Origin: Aneurinibacillus sp. Ricciae_BoGa-3
GTDB lineage: Bacteria > Bacillota > Bacilli > Aneurinibacillales > Aneurinibacillaceae
Length of the DNA stretch: 64,000 nucleotides
Direction: 5' to 3'
Assembly (NCBI RefSeq): GCF_028421645.1
Contig: NZ_CP116888.1
Coordinates: 1-64,000, forward strand
Shown one piece after another: positions 27,158-35,520 of this stretch (the first letter of the stretch is position 1; each line of letters starts with the position of its first letter). The notes under the pieces were generated by a model. It had not been told where the DNA came from, searched no databases, and worked only from the letters and a program-made list of their open reading frames with translations. The position numbers were made by a program, and so were the translations under genes.

Positions 27158-27547
27158 ATGCATCCTTTTGATTGGTATCAAGAACAGGAAAAACAGAGAG
27201 AAGATTCAATGAAGGCGAATGCTATCTCTTTGATTAATAGAGATTTACAAAGAGTGCTTCACAGAGTTGAACAGCATATCAACAGAGAGGATTATGAAAA
27301 AGAAGCTCAACAAGTTAATCGACACCTCGTGCAATCAAGCATTTGGAGACTTGGTTATCGAAACAACATGGAAAATGAGAATGTGGCGTTAGAACAAGCC
27401 TTATTCATTCAACAGGTTCTATTGAAAGAGGAACTGCCCAACAAGCATGACCTTCAGCAGGAAGTGGATACGCTCATGAGGCGGTTAGGTAATGTGGATT
27501 GGGGATTATATGGACAATACAATCGACGAAAACAAATGCTGAAATAG
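27158..27547 (+). CDS. hypothetical protein, 129 aa
   Basis: Entirely helical, rich in Gln and Glu (FDWYQEQEKQREDSMKANAI ... LMRRLGNVDWGLYGQYNRRK). ATAGGAGGAAA lies before ATG. The region upstream carries copies of the motif seen at the surface genes, so it may belong to the same regulon. Not recognised. Confidence 0.65.
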   Translation: MHPFDWYQEQEKQREDSMKANAISLINRDLQRVLHRVEQHINREDYEKEAQQVNRHLVQSSIWRLGYRNNMENENVALEQALFIQQVLLKEELPNKHDLQQEVDTLMRRLGNVDWGLYGQYNRRKQMLK

Positions 27548-27564
27548 TTCGCATTGACAAAGGA

Positions 27565-27602
27565 AAAAGACTCGGCTACTCAAAAAAGCGGAGTCTTTTT
27601 TA
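27565..27602 (+). terminator. rho-independent terminator
   Basis: AAAAAGACTCGGCT ... AGCGGAGTCTTTTTT hairpin. Confidence 0.75.
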
Positions 27603-27605
27603 GCT

Positions 27606-27851
27606 TTAATTTCTGTCATCTGATAGGCGTGTAAATTTAATTTCCTCATAGCAAAACCTTTGTCCATGTTGAAAACCAAAGTATTCTTCCCAAGCATGTA
27701 AATCTTCTTCTTTATCGTATTCCGTAAAAACTTGAGAATCCATTATGTGGGATGTAAAGTCAGTCTTACGGATACTTACTTTTCCTTTGACTGAAAGAAT
27801 CCAAGCGTCTTTTACGAACTGGTTCCCTTTTTGAATCACATAGCGTTTCAT
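27606..27851 (-). CDS. hypothetical protein, 81 aa
   Basis: MKRYVIQKGNQFVKDAWILS followed by a beta-rich middle and an acidic segment (YDKEEDLHAWEEYF). The layout 'KYVIK.GN.FV' is common to small phage proteins of unknown function. AAAGGGAG lies before ATG 27851. Convergent with the 129-aa gene. Confidence 0.65.
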   Translation of the reverse strand: MKRYVIQKGNQFVKDAWILSVKGKVSIRKTDFTSHIMDSQVFTEYDKEEDLHAWEEYFGFQHGQRFCYEEIKFTRLSDDRN

Positions 27852-27860
27852 AATTCATCT

Positions 27861-27910
27861 CCCTTTTGTTCTGTTCCTTCCTTTTTATGTATTGGAATAA
27901 ATTCCTTTTC
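27861..27910. repeat. imperfect direct repeat, copy 1
   Basis: About 50 bp that matches 28142-28191 (shared core CTTCCTTTTTATGTATTGGA). On the minus strand both copies end short frames reading PIHKKE. Marks a small duplication around the 42-aa gene. Confidence 0.55.
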
Positions 27911-27942
27911 TTACCCTGCTTCTATGATGGCTGTTTTCAACT

Positions 27943-28071
27943 TCAGTTTATTTTTTCCTTTATTCTTTTTTCTCCACATTTGCGACATATCTTAGTTGTA
28001 CGTGTATGCGTGTTATTTCCACCACATATAAGTTTCTTATCTTTGTATATGTTCCATTTATGCCAGCACAT
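27943..28071 (-). CDS. 42-aa Cys-rich peptide (MCWHKW)
   Basis: ATG 28071 follows AGGAG. The peptide starts MCWHKWNIYKDKKLICGGNN and ends in a CxxC (ICRKCGEKR). Short 'CWHKW...C.KCG' proteins with one zinc-knuckle-like motif occur widely in Bacillales phages; their role is unknown. Confidence 0.6.
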   Translation of the reverse strand: MCWHKWNIYKDKKLICGGNNTHTRTTKICRKCGEKRIKEKIN

Positions 28072-28141
28072 AAGTAACTCCTTTTAATAAATTTCAGTTG
28101 TTTCCCCCTGAACTATTAATTACCCTTTCATTTATTTCATC

Positions 28142-28191
28142 CCCTTTTATTCTCTTTCTTCCTTTTTATGTATTGGAAGCAATTCCTTTTC
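28142..28191. repeat. imperfect direct repeat, copy 2
   Basis: Second copy of the repeat described at 27861-27910; a 17-codon minus-strand frame starting at ATG in GTTATGGAACC runs through it. Otherwise 28072-28287 holds no supported gene. Confidence 0.5.
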
Positions 28192-28287
28192 AGGTTCCAT
28201 AACAGGTTTGGAACAAACGTTATATTATATCTCCTTTTCCTATTCAATTACTGATTTTATCTAAATAAAAACCCCATTTGGGGCTAG

Positions 28288-28884
28288 TTATTTCGTGTAT
28301 TTTTCAAGCTGTTCGTCATAAGATTGCCATAGTTTTATGCAGTTGTTGATTTTTTCTTCATCGAACTCTGATATAGGAACCACAAGTGCATATATGTTAT
28401 CATACTCATTCCCACCATAAGCAAAACGAAAATCATAACCATACTCTTTTATAGAAGAAACTAGTTTTTTAAAATTTTCTTTTCCATCGGCAATTGGCTC
28501 AACAAGATAATCGTTAATTTTTTCATAATCATTTAACCAATTAGTTATACGGACATTCTTTTCTTTAGCACGATTTGACGAAAATTCGATATCATAATCT
28601 AAACCAAAAAATGATAAATCTCTTGCAATAACCGTTCCTTTTTCTTTGATAATTTCACTATAACTCATAAATCTTTCTTCCACAAAACTTCTTAATGTTG
28701 GTGGAATTAGTTTATATTCTTCTTTGTCATACTTACTATATAAAACCTCTCCATTTACAAATACATCAGGAGTTTGCCCATCAACAAATATTTGTATTCC
28801 CTTGTCCGTTTCAATCACTCGCACGGAAATTTCTTCACCATTACTTTCAGTCTTAAACTCTTTTAAAGTTTTATCTTTAGCCAT
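28288..28884 (-). CDS. hypothetical AT-rich gene, 198 aa
   Basis: GGAGGAG lies before ATG 28884. The protein begins MAKDKTLKEFKTESNGEEIS, has beta-rich character around residue 30-50 (GIQIFVDGQTPDVFVNG) and a helical C-terminus. Lower GC than its neighbours suggests separate acquisition. Not recognised. Confidence 0.7.
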   Translation of the reverse strand: MAKDKTLKEFKTESNGEEISVRVIETDKGIQIFVDGQTPDVFVNGEVLYSKYDKEEYKLIPPTLRSFVEERFMSYSEIIKEKGTVIARDLSFFGLDYDIEFSSNRAKEKNVRITNWLNDYEKINDYLVEPIADGKENFKKLVSSIKEYGYDFRFAYGGNEYDNIYALVVPISEFDEEKINNCIKLWQSYDEQLEKYTK

Positions 28885-29126
28885 TTTATCTCCTCCATTT
28901 TATGCCTCTTTAGCATAACCGATGCATTTTAAATCTAGTAATAATTATACTATTAAATAAATATATTGTAAATTATATTTTACAAATACAAAAATAATTA
29001 TTAGCATCGAGAAGATTTCTTCCAACTTATAAAGCGAGTTGATTTGCATAAAGTATAGAGATACACAAAACGAAGGAATAGAATTTCTATACTTCTGAAG
29101 GTACTTACATAATAGGAGGCACAAAC

Positions 29127-29312
29127 ATGCATCAAGTTGGCGAAAAGATTGAAACCAAGTATAACACCATTGAAATTTTATATGTGACAAGTGAAAAGGA
29201 CTCTACGGGCGAAATCGTCTATTTTGTTAAAAGAACAGCAAAGACCATGAACAAGGGGCGTATTTCCTTTGGGGCAGTTACAAATAAATGGTTAGCGGAT
29301 AGAAATCTATAG
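29127..29312 (+). CDS. small hypothetical protein, 61 aa
   Basis: MHQVGEKIETKYNTIEILYV: a small beta-rich protein, SH3/KOW-like. ATAGGAGG lies 7 bp before ATG. Own terminator. Not recognised. Confidence 0.65.
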   Translation: MHQVGEKIETKYNTIEILYVTSEKDSTGEIVYFVKRTAKTMNKGRISFGAVTNKWLADRNL

Positions 29313-29318
29313 GAGAAA

Positions 29319-29350
29319 TAAAAAGACAAGCGGTACTCGCTTGTCTTTTG
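29319..29350 (+). terminator. terminator, probably bidirectional
   Basis: AAAAGACAAGCG / CGCTTGTCTTTT symmetric hairpin between convergent genes. Confidence 0.75.
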
Positions 29351-29352
29351 TG

Positions 29353-30084
29353 TTAACTACCTAGTCCGTATAAGATTCGTTGTAAACTTTCTTCCACACA
29401 GGCTGTAACCAAGCCAATAAAAGGTGTGATATCTCCTTTTTGTTTAGCCCTCTCGAATAGCACATAATAGCTTTCACCTGCTTTAATAATGGCAGGTGGA
29501 TAATTAGCTTTCATCAAAATGAGATTCATAACAACTCTGGCGGTTTTCCCATTGCCAACAAAGAACGGGCTTATGGATAGCAATTTAAAGTGAAAAACCG
29601 TAGCCAATTCTACGGGATGAAGAAGCCGTTTATTTTGTTCAAACCAGACGAATAGCTCCCTTACTTCTTGTTTTATTTTTAATTGAGCGGGCGTTTCTTC
29701 ACAGATGCTCTCAAGATTATAACATCGGTACGTTCCACCCTTTATTTTGTCGAGATTCTGATAAAGCAAGCTATGGACGTGTTTTAGAATGTATTCATTA
29801 AACGATTCAGTATTCGCAATCACTTTTTCTACATAATCAATCACTTCTGCGTGATTAATGGCTTCAATATGTTCTTTTATCTTTTTATCCGCAATGGTTA
29901 AGCCCTCTTCCACCACTAATTTAGTTTGAAGTAGGGATAATGTATTTCCATCTATGGCATTGGAATGATATATCCATTCGATGCGGGTAACTTCTCGCAT
30001 GTTTTGTTCCAAACCTAGCGGAAAGGGGCGGTGAGCATCGACAATCTGTTTTAACTCATTGATTTTCTCAAACAAATCATTCAC
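29353..30084 (-). CDS. Fic-family protein with altered active site
   Basis: 243 aa. Fic proteins transfer AMP or related groups through HPFx(D/E)GNGR. Here the motif reads SPFFVGNGKTAR, so the catalytic His is Ser, the metal-binding acidic residue is Val and the first Arg is Lys. The flanks (FHFKLLSIS; VVMNLILMKANYPP) are well kept. Near the N-terminus HSNAIDGNTL matches the inhibitory S/TxxxE(G/N) helix with Asp for Glu. So the fold is intact but AMP transfer is doubtful; it may act as a binding protein or use another chemistry. Convergent with the 61-aa gene. Confidence 0.85.
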   Translation of the reverse strand: MNDLFEKINELKQIVDAHRPFPLGLEQNMREVTRIEWIYHSNAIDGNTLSLLQTKLVVEEGLTIADKKIKEHIEAINHAEVIDYVEKVIANTESFNEYILKHVHSLLYQNLDKIKGGTYRCYNLESICEETPAQLKIKQEVRELFVWFEQNKRLLHPVELATVFHFKLLSISPFFVGNGKTARVVMNLILMKANYPPAIIKAGESYYVLFERAKQKGDITPFIGLVTACVEESLQRILYGLGS

Positions 30085-30109
30085 CCCTCTCCTTCCCCTG
30101 CTTTTGGTC

Positions 30110-30338
30110 TTACATTAAGTGTAGCAATTCTCTTAGTATTTTATAACCCAAATCGGAAAATCCTTCATCAGGCATTTATCCGATAATCCACCCGTTGGTT
30201 TCGAAATGAAACTCCTTGTTGCCAATGAATAGCGTTACTTCATCATTGGATAATCTTTCTTCCTACCCATTCCATCAATTTTTTATCATTCTTCCACAGC
30301 TCTCGAATCTCAAAACTCTTTTCTACATCGTTTCGTGA
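30110..30338 (-). pseudogene. broken small phage-type gene
   Basis: Minus-strand pieces read RNDVEKSFEIRELWKNDKKL with MEWVGR, then after a one-base shift LSNDEVTLFIGNKEFHFETN and GWIIG, an in-frame TAA, and MPDEGFSDLGYKILRELLHL. A stop precedes the first piece. Together they look like one gene of about 80 codons with at least two lesions. Function unknown. 30339-30474 holds nothing I can support. Confidence 0.5.
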
Positions 30339-30474
30339 TTACAGTTTGTAACACCTTGTTTGTTGGCTTATTAGATGATATTCATTCAATATGAACCATC
30401 ACAGTTTGAATATAGAAAACGAAAAAACTCTCCTTTTGTCAGAAAGTTTTCAACTTTCAGTGAGTGTATTTAGA

Positions 30475-30630
30475 TTAACTCATACTATCTTTAAGTTTTT
30501 GAATTTCTGCTTTAAGTTTTTTCAACAATTTCATTGATGGTCCATTCTCCCAATCGATTTTAGTCTGAGGGAAAGGTGGTTCATCAAGGACAATCTTCCG
30601 TGTTTGTTTAGGGTTTTCACTATCGCTCAA
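30475..30630 (-). CDS. 51-aa hypothetical protein
   Basis: TTG 30630 follows AAAGGAGG at 9 bp, a better start than an upstream ATG at 30741 with no ribosome site. The product (MSDSENPKQTRKIVLDEPPF ... MKLLKKLKAEIQKLKDSM) has a polar start and a C-terminal amphipathic helix. Not recognised. Confidence 0.5.
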   Translation of the reverse strand: MSDSENPKQTRKIVLDEPPFPQTKIDWENGPSMKLLKKLKAEIQKLKDSMS

Positions 30631-30851
30631 CGTTACTTGCCTCCTTTTTCTCCCGATTATTATCTTGTTATTACAGTATATGGACATCCCTATCAATTTA
30701 AACCTAATAAATGAATAGATGTAATAAGATAAATCTTTCAACCTTCTGTTGCATTATATTCCAAACTACATTATGATTCTAAAACTATAGGAGAGTCGAT
30801 ACAAAAATGAGAAATATAGCTGGATAAATAATCGGGTTAGCCGAGAAAAAG

Positions 30852-30881
30852 AAAAAGCTCTGAATATAATCAGAGCTTGGT
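30852..30881 (-). terminator. terminator of the SpoIIS-like pair
   Basis: Minus strand: AAGCTCTGATTATATTCAGAGCTTTTTC hairpin after the antitoxin-like gene. Confidence 0.75.
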
Positions 30882-30895
30882 GACAAAACCATCCT

Positions 30896-31048
30896 TTAAA
30901 GGAGGTTCTTTAATTTATGAAATTTGTTCAATGTATTTTTTGTTGAAAAAGCCATCGGTATCTTTACTGGATTCACACTTTCTTTTAACAGTTGAACTTG
31001 TCCTTGTTTAGGTTCTCGTTCCTGAATGGGCTTGGATTGTTGTGCCAT
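30896..31048 (-). CDS. SpoIISB-like antitoxin
   Basis: 50 aa, basic and Pro/Gln-rich at the start (MAQQSKPIQEREPKQGQVQL), then LLKESVNPVKIPMAFSTKNT and a basic C-terminus. Size, charge, natively unfolded character and position directly downstream of a SpoIISA-like gene match SpoIISB, which wraps around the toxin's cytosolic domain. Sequence similarity is weak, so the call rests on context. AAAGGAG lies upstream of ATG 31048; 36 bp separate it from the toxin stop. Confidence 0.6.
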   Translation of the reverse strand: MAQQSKPIQEREPKQGQVQLLKESVNPVKIPMAFSTKNTLNKFHKLKNLL

Positions 31049-31084
31049 ACAAAGCTCACTCCTTTCATTCTCTCTATTATTCTA

Positions 31085-31831
31085 TCACATTTGGCAAAAA
31101 CTATGAACGGTTGTTAAATTTTTGATGTTAGAAAAATCTATATCCTGTAGCAATCCTTCCTTTTGTTTAACGATAATCACAATTGGGTGGATAACTTTGC
31201 TCGGTACTAGGCATACGCTATCGCTGATTTGTGCTACAGTATCATCATCTAGATTGACAAGATGTTCTGGTTGTAAATCTACACCTATTGTTCGTGCTTC
31301 GGTAGTAATAACGGTATGATTTATATTTCTTACTACCCAAATTTCTTGGTGACATTTATCGGTGTATTCCATTAAAAACAATTTTAAACTATCCATATAT
31401 TCTTGAACAGTATGCCACTCAAGCGATTTCAATGCCGTCTTATCAATTCTTCCGATTAGGTCGCCATAGACTTTTGATTTTTCTCTGATGGCGATAATAT
31501 GTTCTTCGAATTGATTTCCTACTTGGGTAACTTCGTCAGGGTTAAACTCGGCTCCCCATATTTTTTTGATTTTGGGTCGGGTAAAGATAACCAAGTCAAT
31601 ATAGATGAAAACAGAGATAACAATAATAAAATCTTTCCATTTGGAGTAATCAATCGTATTTTGATAGACATAACCACCTATCGTAATAATGGATAGTAGA
31701 TACCATACCCCTCTAAAATGATAAACTTGTTTGTTGAACCAATCTTTCCAGATAAGGGAAAGTACATAAGCTAAAATGCTAATCCCCACGACTCCAATTA
31801 TGAACCACCTTAATAATTCGGCATGTGACAA
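31085..31831 (-). CDS. SpoIISA-like membrane toxin
   Basis: 248 aa, exactly the length of B. subtilis SpoIISA. Three membrane segments at about 9-28, 42-60 and 65-83 (the second opens VWYLLSIITIGGYVYQNTI, like the 'TWYLLF' segment of SpoIISA) precede a cytosolic domain at about 90-248 (YGDLIGRIDKTALKSLEWHT, VCLVPSKVIHPIVIIVK). SpoIISA damages the cytoplasmic membrane unless bound by SpoIISB. Toxin-first order with a small basic gene downstream is the same as in B. subtilis. On a mobile replicon it would act as an addiction or abortive module. Confidence 0.75.
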   Translation of the reverse strand: MSHAELLRWFIIGVVGISILAYVLSLIWKDWFNKQVYHFRGVWYLLSIITIGGYVYQNTIDYSKWKDFIIVISVFIYIDLVIFTRPKIKKIWGAEFNPDEVTQVGNQFEEHIIAIREKSKVYGDLIGRIDKTALKSLEWHTVQEYMDSLKLFLMEYTDKCHQEIWVVRNINHTVITTEARTIGVDLQPEHLVNLDDDTVAQISDSVCLVPSKVIHPIVIIVKQKEGLLQDIDFSNIKNLTTVHSFCQM

Positions 31832-31982
31832 GTCAACCTCTCTCCTTTCACTTCTGACTTTTTAAATTGTGAATTTCACTCCTTTTTTTGTATTTGCTAT
31901 ATTGTAAGCAGTGTAATGGAAAAAATTATGTAAGAAACCTCTATTATTATCGCTTATCTCTCTCTATCTTTTATCCAAATAG

Positions 31983-32024
31983 ATAAAAAAGCAGGGTGGA
32001 ACCTAGCCACCTGCTGTTTTTACT
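31983..32024. terminator. bidirectional-type terminator
   Basis: AAAAAGCAGGGTGG / CCACCTGCTGTTTTT long stem after the 108-aa minus-strand gene. Confidence 0.75.
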
Positions 32025-32031
32025 TATTCTG

Positions 32032-32358
32032 TTATGATATTCGATTTGTTTGTTTAAGTTTCTCTTGAATTAACAAAAGCCACTTTAATTCAGCAATTGT
32101 ATCATTGTTTCTATCGATAGAACTTCTGGCTTCCCTTACTAATTCTTCATATTTTATTACGGTATTCTCCATTTCTTCTAACTTAGTTACATCCTCTTTA
32201 ATAAGATTTTGACAGGATATAATCTGTTCTTCTGACCATTCTTCCACATCAGGTATTTCTACAATTTCGGTATCTTCTAGATGATGGTTGTCACCATGTT
32301 TTTTAACTTGTTCTTCTGTATAGATACCAGCTTTTTCTTCTATCCCTGGTGCAGCCAT
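32032..32358 (-). CDS. acidic coiled-coil protein, 108 aa
   Basis: Helical and acidic (EEWSEEQIISCQNLIKEDVT; KLEEMENTVIKYEELVREAR). ATG 32358 follows GGGTGA at 8 bp. Its 5' end overlaps the 49-aa frame at 32303-32452. Not recognised. Confidence 0.6.
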   Translation of the reverse strand: MAAPGIEEKAGIYTEEQVKKHGDNHHLEDTEIVEIPDVEEWSEEQIISCQNLIKEDVTKLEEMENTVIKYEELVREARSSIDRNNDTIAELKWLLLIQEKLKQTNRIS

Positions 32359-32452
32359 TGAAATTTTCACCCAACCACACATCTTGTCTGTCTGGATTCG
32401 TTGCTTCGTGGTTTGTCCAAATCATACTTTTTATCCAATATAATTTGCTCAT
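32303..32452 (-). CDS. 49-aa overlapping small gene
   Basis: ATG 32452 follows AAAAAGGAG at 7 bp and encodes MSKLYWIKSMIWTNHEATNP, then WLGENFNG. The last 18 codons overlap the next gene in another frame and look less natural (CTRDRRKSWYLY). Either a real small gene with coupled translation, or the 5' end of the next gene separated by a frameshift near 32355. Confidence 0.4.
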   Translation of the reverse strand: MSKLYWIKSMIWTNHEATNPDRQDVWLGENFNGCTRDRRKSWYLYRRTS

Positions 32453-32468
32453 ATTGCAACTCCTTTTT

Positions 32469-32756
32469 CTAACAGCTATACACCTCAAATGATGAAAACT
32501 CTTCTCGTTTTTCAGCAAGAGCATTATCATATTCAGATGCATCTTCAAAATCTAAGAACAGAGCATCCTGTTTCTCTAAATCCTGTTCATTCATATTCTG
32601 AACGGCTCCATGAATAATAATCTCTTCATCAGTCAAAACCAGAATCCCTAACTTTTGTTCGGTTTGAGCAGAATCACCCTCCTCTATAAAGTTTTTGTTA
32701 AACTCTGTTTGACGTTGAGAAGGAATGTGTTGCTTCTGGTTCGTAATTTCTGACAT
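32469..32756 (-). CDS. acidic hypothetical protein, 95 aa
   Basis: MSEITNQKQHIPSQRQTEFN, then an acidic low-complexity end (DALFLDFEDASEYDNALAEK). GTGGAGGAG lies 10 bp before ATG 32756. It is likely the first gene of a unit with the 49-aa and 108-aa frames. Not recognised. Confidence 0.6.
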   Translation of the reverse strand: MSEITNQKQHIPSQRQTEFNKNFIEEGDSAQTEQKLGILVLTDEEIIIHGAVQNMNEQDLEKQDALFLDFEDASEYDNALAEKREEFSSFEVYSC

Positions 32757-32883
32757 AAATAATCGCTCCTCCACTAAAGTTATTGTTGAAATGCAATACC
32801 TTGTCTATGCTTTTATTCTTTCATTATAGATTGAATAGGGATAATTCATGCTACAAAACCGTTTAATTCTAGTATACGCTCTA

Positions 32884-33840
32884 TTATGATGGTTGATTTA
32901 ACGGATGGCTTGCAACAAGTGTTCGAAGCTCATTGGAGTCCACATGCGTATAGATTTGCGTCGTGGATATGCTTTCATGTCCTAAAATGTATTGCAGACC
33001 CCTTATGTCAGGATTTTGCTTATAAATGAGCGTAGCGGCAGTGTGTCTCAACTTATGGGGTGTTAATTTGTTTTTATTTAGATGTGATTCCTCATTGATT
33101 TTCTTAACCAGGCGTTGAACGGTTCGCTTATTTAAACGTGTTCCTTTTTGCGAAAGGAATAAGGCATCTTGGTCTTTGATGTTATGAACCAAACCTCGTT
33201 CCTCCTTAATATAGTTATGTAGAACCGATAGACAGATGTCATTAAGATAAATGGTTCTCTCTTTGTTGCCTTTGCCGATGACCGATAATTTATCTCCCTG
33301 GATAGAGGAAAGATTGATGCTACATAGTTCAGATACTCGAAGCCCACAGTTGAGTAAAAACATCATCATGCAATAATTACGATGGTAGTGGTGATTCTTC
33401 TCAATGCCCGATAAAAATTGATGGGTTTCTTTCAGTGTTAAATAAATGGGATTTCTAGACCCAATTTTTGGCGTTTCGAGTTCGTCTGCAGGGTTATATT
33501 CCAAAAGACGTTTCTTTTTTGTTAAATAGGTAAATAATGATTTAATAGAAGCGACTTTCCTTGCTCTTGCGAAAGCACTATTGTTTCTTGCCACCTCACA
33601 GTATTCAAGAAACGCATACAAATCTTCCAGAGTGATTTCTTTAATAAATGTGATATCCACGTTTTTTATGGAAATTGGTTGGGTAGAAGATGTTTCCCCT
33701 CCATCTCTTACCCCTTTTAAAAATCGCATCAGCAAGGACAGGTCGTATTCATACTCCTGTCGAGTACGCTTGGATTTTCCTTTAATTGTTGTCATGTAGA
33801 TAAGAAAATCGTTTAAAAGTTTCGGTGTTTCTACTTCCAT
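32884..33840 (-). CDS. tyrosine recombinase (XerC/D-like)
   Basis: 318 aa. N-terminal SAM-like core-binding domain (residues about 1-115) and a C-terminal catalytic domain with the full set of residues: Arg in CGLRVSEL, Lys in GKGNKERTI, HKLRH (H-x-x-R), the LGHESISTTQ His and the nucleophile Tyr in IYTHV. It cuts and rejoins DNA at specific sites; on large Bacillales replicons such enzymes resolve multimers or integrate elements. ATG 33840 has GGTGG 8 bp upstream. No xer/dif-like site could be assigned with confidence. Confidence 0.88.
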   Translation of the reverse strand: MEVETPKLLNDFLIYMTTIKGKSKRTRQEYEYDLSLLMRFLKGVRDGGETSSTQPISIKNVDITFIKEITLEDLYAFLEYCEVARNNSAFARARKVASIKSLFTYLTKKKRLLEYNPADELETPKIGSRNPIYLTLKETHQFLSGIEKNHHYHRNYCMMMFLLNCGLRVSELCSINLSSIQGDKLSVIGKGNKERTIYLNDICLSVLHNYIKEERGLVHNIKDQDALFLSQKGTRLNKRTVQRLVKKINEESHLNKNKLTPHKLRHTAATLIYKQNPDIRGLQYILGHESISTTQIYTHVDSNELRTLVASHPLNQPS

Positions 33841-33930
33841 TATTTTCACCACCCATCTACAAGGTTACCGCTTAATGGTAGCAATGTATAGGTGATTTTG
33901 TGTTAGAAAGATAAATTCAAAGTGAAACGC

Positions 33931-34130
33931 ATTTGAACCCTCCCGCCACTTAGCAAGCTTGAAGTGGGGGATTCTTTTTTGTCACGAAGTTTGCTATTAT
34001 TTTTAACCACTGTAGAGTGGAAGCCTTATTCGTTTGAGTGTGTCCAAGTCACTCCTATACATTACTTTTCTGTTTTGCTTTACTTTTAGGCAATAAGGAT
34101 GCGTTTGGGCTGTACTGTTTTTCGGTCAAC
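33931..34130 (-). ncRNA. predicted guide (omega/re) RNA of the tnpB element
   Basis: In IS200/IS605-type elements the guide RNA covers the 3' end of tnpB and the right end. Here the region downstream of tnpB carries, on the minus strand, a hairpin of the typical right-end type (CCCCCACTT ... AAGTGGCGGGAGGG) ending in GGTTCAA near 33933. The guide would be the flanking sequence just beyond. Limits are approximate. Confidence 0.5.
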
Positions 34131-35351
34131 TACGATGTTCTTTATTTTTGCTTTCCGCATAATATTAAAAGCTCCGTTTACGTCAGCATTCACCAAGAAC
34201 CCATCGTTACATTGATACAAGCCACGCTGAATGCGATTTCCAATAAAGGTGTAGTGAGTTTTATCAAAAGGTTTGTATACAGGAATACTATCATGGTCAA
34301 AGAAGCTTGCCTTTGATGTATAGCTTTCTTCCTGCTCGATATAGTGAATATTATGTTGTTTGCAGAGCCACTCCAACTTGGTACGAATATCTCCTAACGG
34401 AATCTGAGCAAAGTTTTGGTTATTTGTTTTTCCTAAGTGACTGTTCTTTTGCCACGTAGGATTGTACCCTATAATGACTTGACCGATTCCATGTTCCAAG
34501 CAATAGTTAAGAATGGTACGACTGGTTTTATTGATATAATCCCGTACTTGATGGTTTCGTTTGTTCCATAAGCGTTGTTGAGCCTTGGTTGTTCCTTTAA
34601 TGCCTTGTTTATCTTTGATGGCTTGTAAACGAGCATTTTCTTTGTTCGCCCATTGATTATAGGATTTGAGACGTTTGCCATCAATAATATAACTATCTCC
34701 TTGATTCGTGACACATGTAGCCAGGTTATCTACACCTAAATCAATGGCAAGTACACGGTTTGATTGATTCTCATTTTGAATGACATCTACTTCGTAGACA
34801 TATTGCACTTCAAAATACCTTGCATTGGATTTAGGAAGAATTCGAACCTCTTTGATACGTTTTTCTTTTAGATTAGAGGGTAAATCAAACACCACTTTTC
34901 CGTATTGCTTACGAAAAGCGGGTGACATCGGAACTTGGAAGTTGTCGTTTTTGGTGTTGAATTCACTAAAGATGAGCGTAAAATACCCATCCTTGGGAAG
35001 ATAGTTTGGAAGTTTAATATCTTTGAATTGATATTCTCCCTTTTTTGCTTTTTCTATTAATGCAAAAAAGGATGCAAAGTTACGGTCTACCACTTTTAAG
35101 ATTTGTTGAGCCGAATTACTATTCAGGAATTGGTAGTTTTCGTTATCTTTACACAAATGATAATTGCTTTCATAGGAAAGGTATTTTTTCTCGGCAAAGT
35201 AATACTGCCGAACCTGATACAAAGCGACATTGTACATGTTCTTAGACAAACGACATAGTTCTCGTAACGATAGGTACTCCGTTTTAGATAAGTGTTTTAG
35301 TTGTTGACGTTGGACACCGAATAAGACATTTTTTATTTTTGCTTTTGGCAT
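34086..35351 (-). CDS. tnpB: RNA-guided endonuclease TnpB
   Basis: 421 aa, near the usual 370-430. RuvC residues are present: Asp in AIDLGVDN, Glu in EQEESYTSKASFF and Asp in VNADVNGAFN. The zinc-finger cysteines usual between the last two motifs are missing, as in the subgroup with EESYTSKASF...GLY...G..(I/V)NADVNG. The enzyme cuts DNA matching a short guide beside a TAM and helps keep the element in place. AAAGGAGGTG lies before ATG. All catalytic residues are kept, so it may be active. Confidence 0.9.
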   Translation of the reverse strand: MPKAKIKNVLFGVQRQQLKHLSKTEYLSLRELCRLSKNMYNVALYQVRQYYFAEKKYLSYESNYHLCKDNENYQFLNSNSAQQILKVVDRNFASFFALIEKAKKGEYQFKDIKLPNYLPKDGYFTLIFSEFNTKNDNFQVPMSPAFRKQYGKVVFDLPSNLKEKRIKEVRILPKSNARYFEVQYVYEVDVIQNENQSNRVLAIDLGVDNLATCVTNQGDSYIIDGKRLKSYNQWANKENARLQAIKDKQGIKGTTKAQQRLWNKRNHQVRDYINKTSRTILNYCLEHGIGQVIIGYNPTWQKNSHLGKTNNQNFAQIPLGDIRTKLEWLCKQHNIHYIEQEESYTSKASFFDHDSIPVYKPFDKTHYTFIGNRIQRGLYQCNDGFLVNADVNGAFNIMRKAKIKNIVVDRKTVQPKRILIA

Positions 35352-35520
35352 GATTTCACCTCCTTTTCCTTTATTATAGTATGCAAATAAAGGAAATAAA
35401 ATAAAAAGCGATTCACCACCGACTTACGCAAAATGTTGAAGTCTGAGTCCTCTCGCCATTTTTGATAGAAAAAGGTGACTAGGGCAAGTCACCTTTTGTT
35501 CTAGTAAATAAGATTTACTT

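Larger units (their letters stand above)
33931..35460 (-). mobile_element. solo tnpB element (IS1341/IS605-type)
   Basis: One tnpB gene with no tnpA. Right end near 33931 (subterminal hairpin, see RNA entry). Left end estimated near 35460, where a GACTTCAACATT ... GTAAGTC hairpin lies upstream of the gene. Such elements need a TnpA from elsewhere to move. Ends are inferred from hairpins only. Confidence 0.65.

Noticed and set aside
27866..28087. Plus-strand 73-codon Phe-rich frame
   Set aside because: Antisense of the supported 42-aa Cys-rich gene and T-rich intergenic DNA; no ribosome site.
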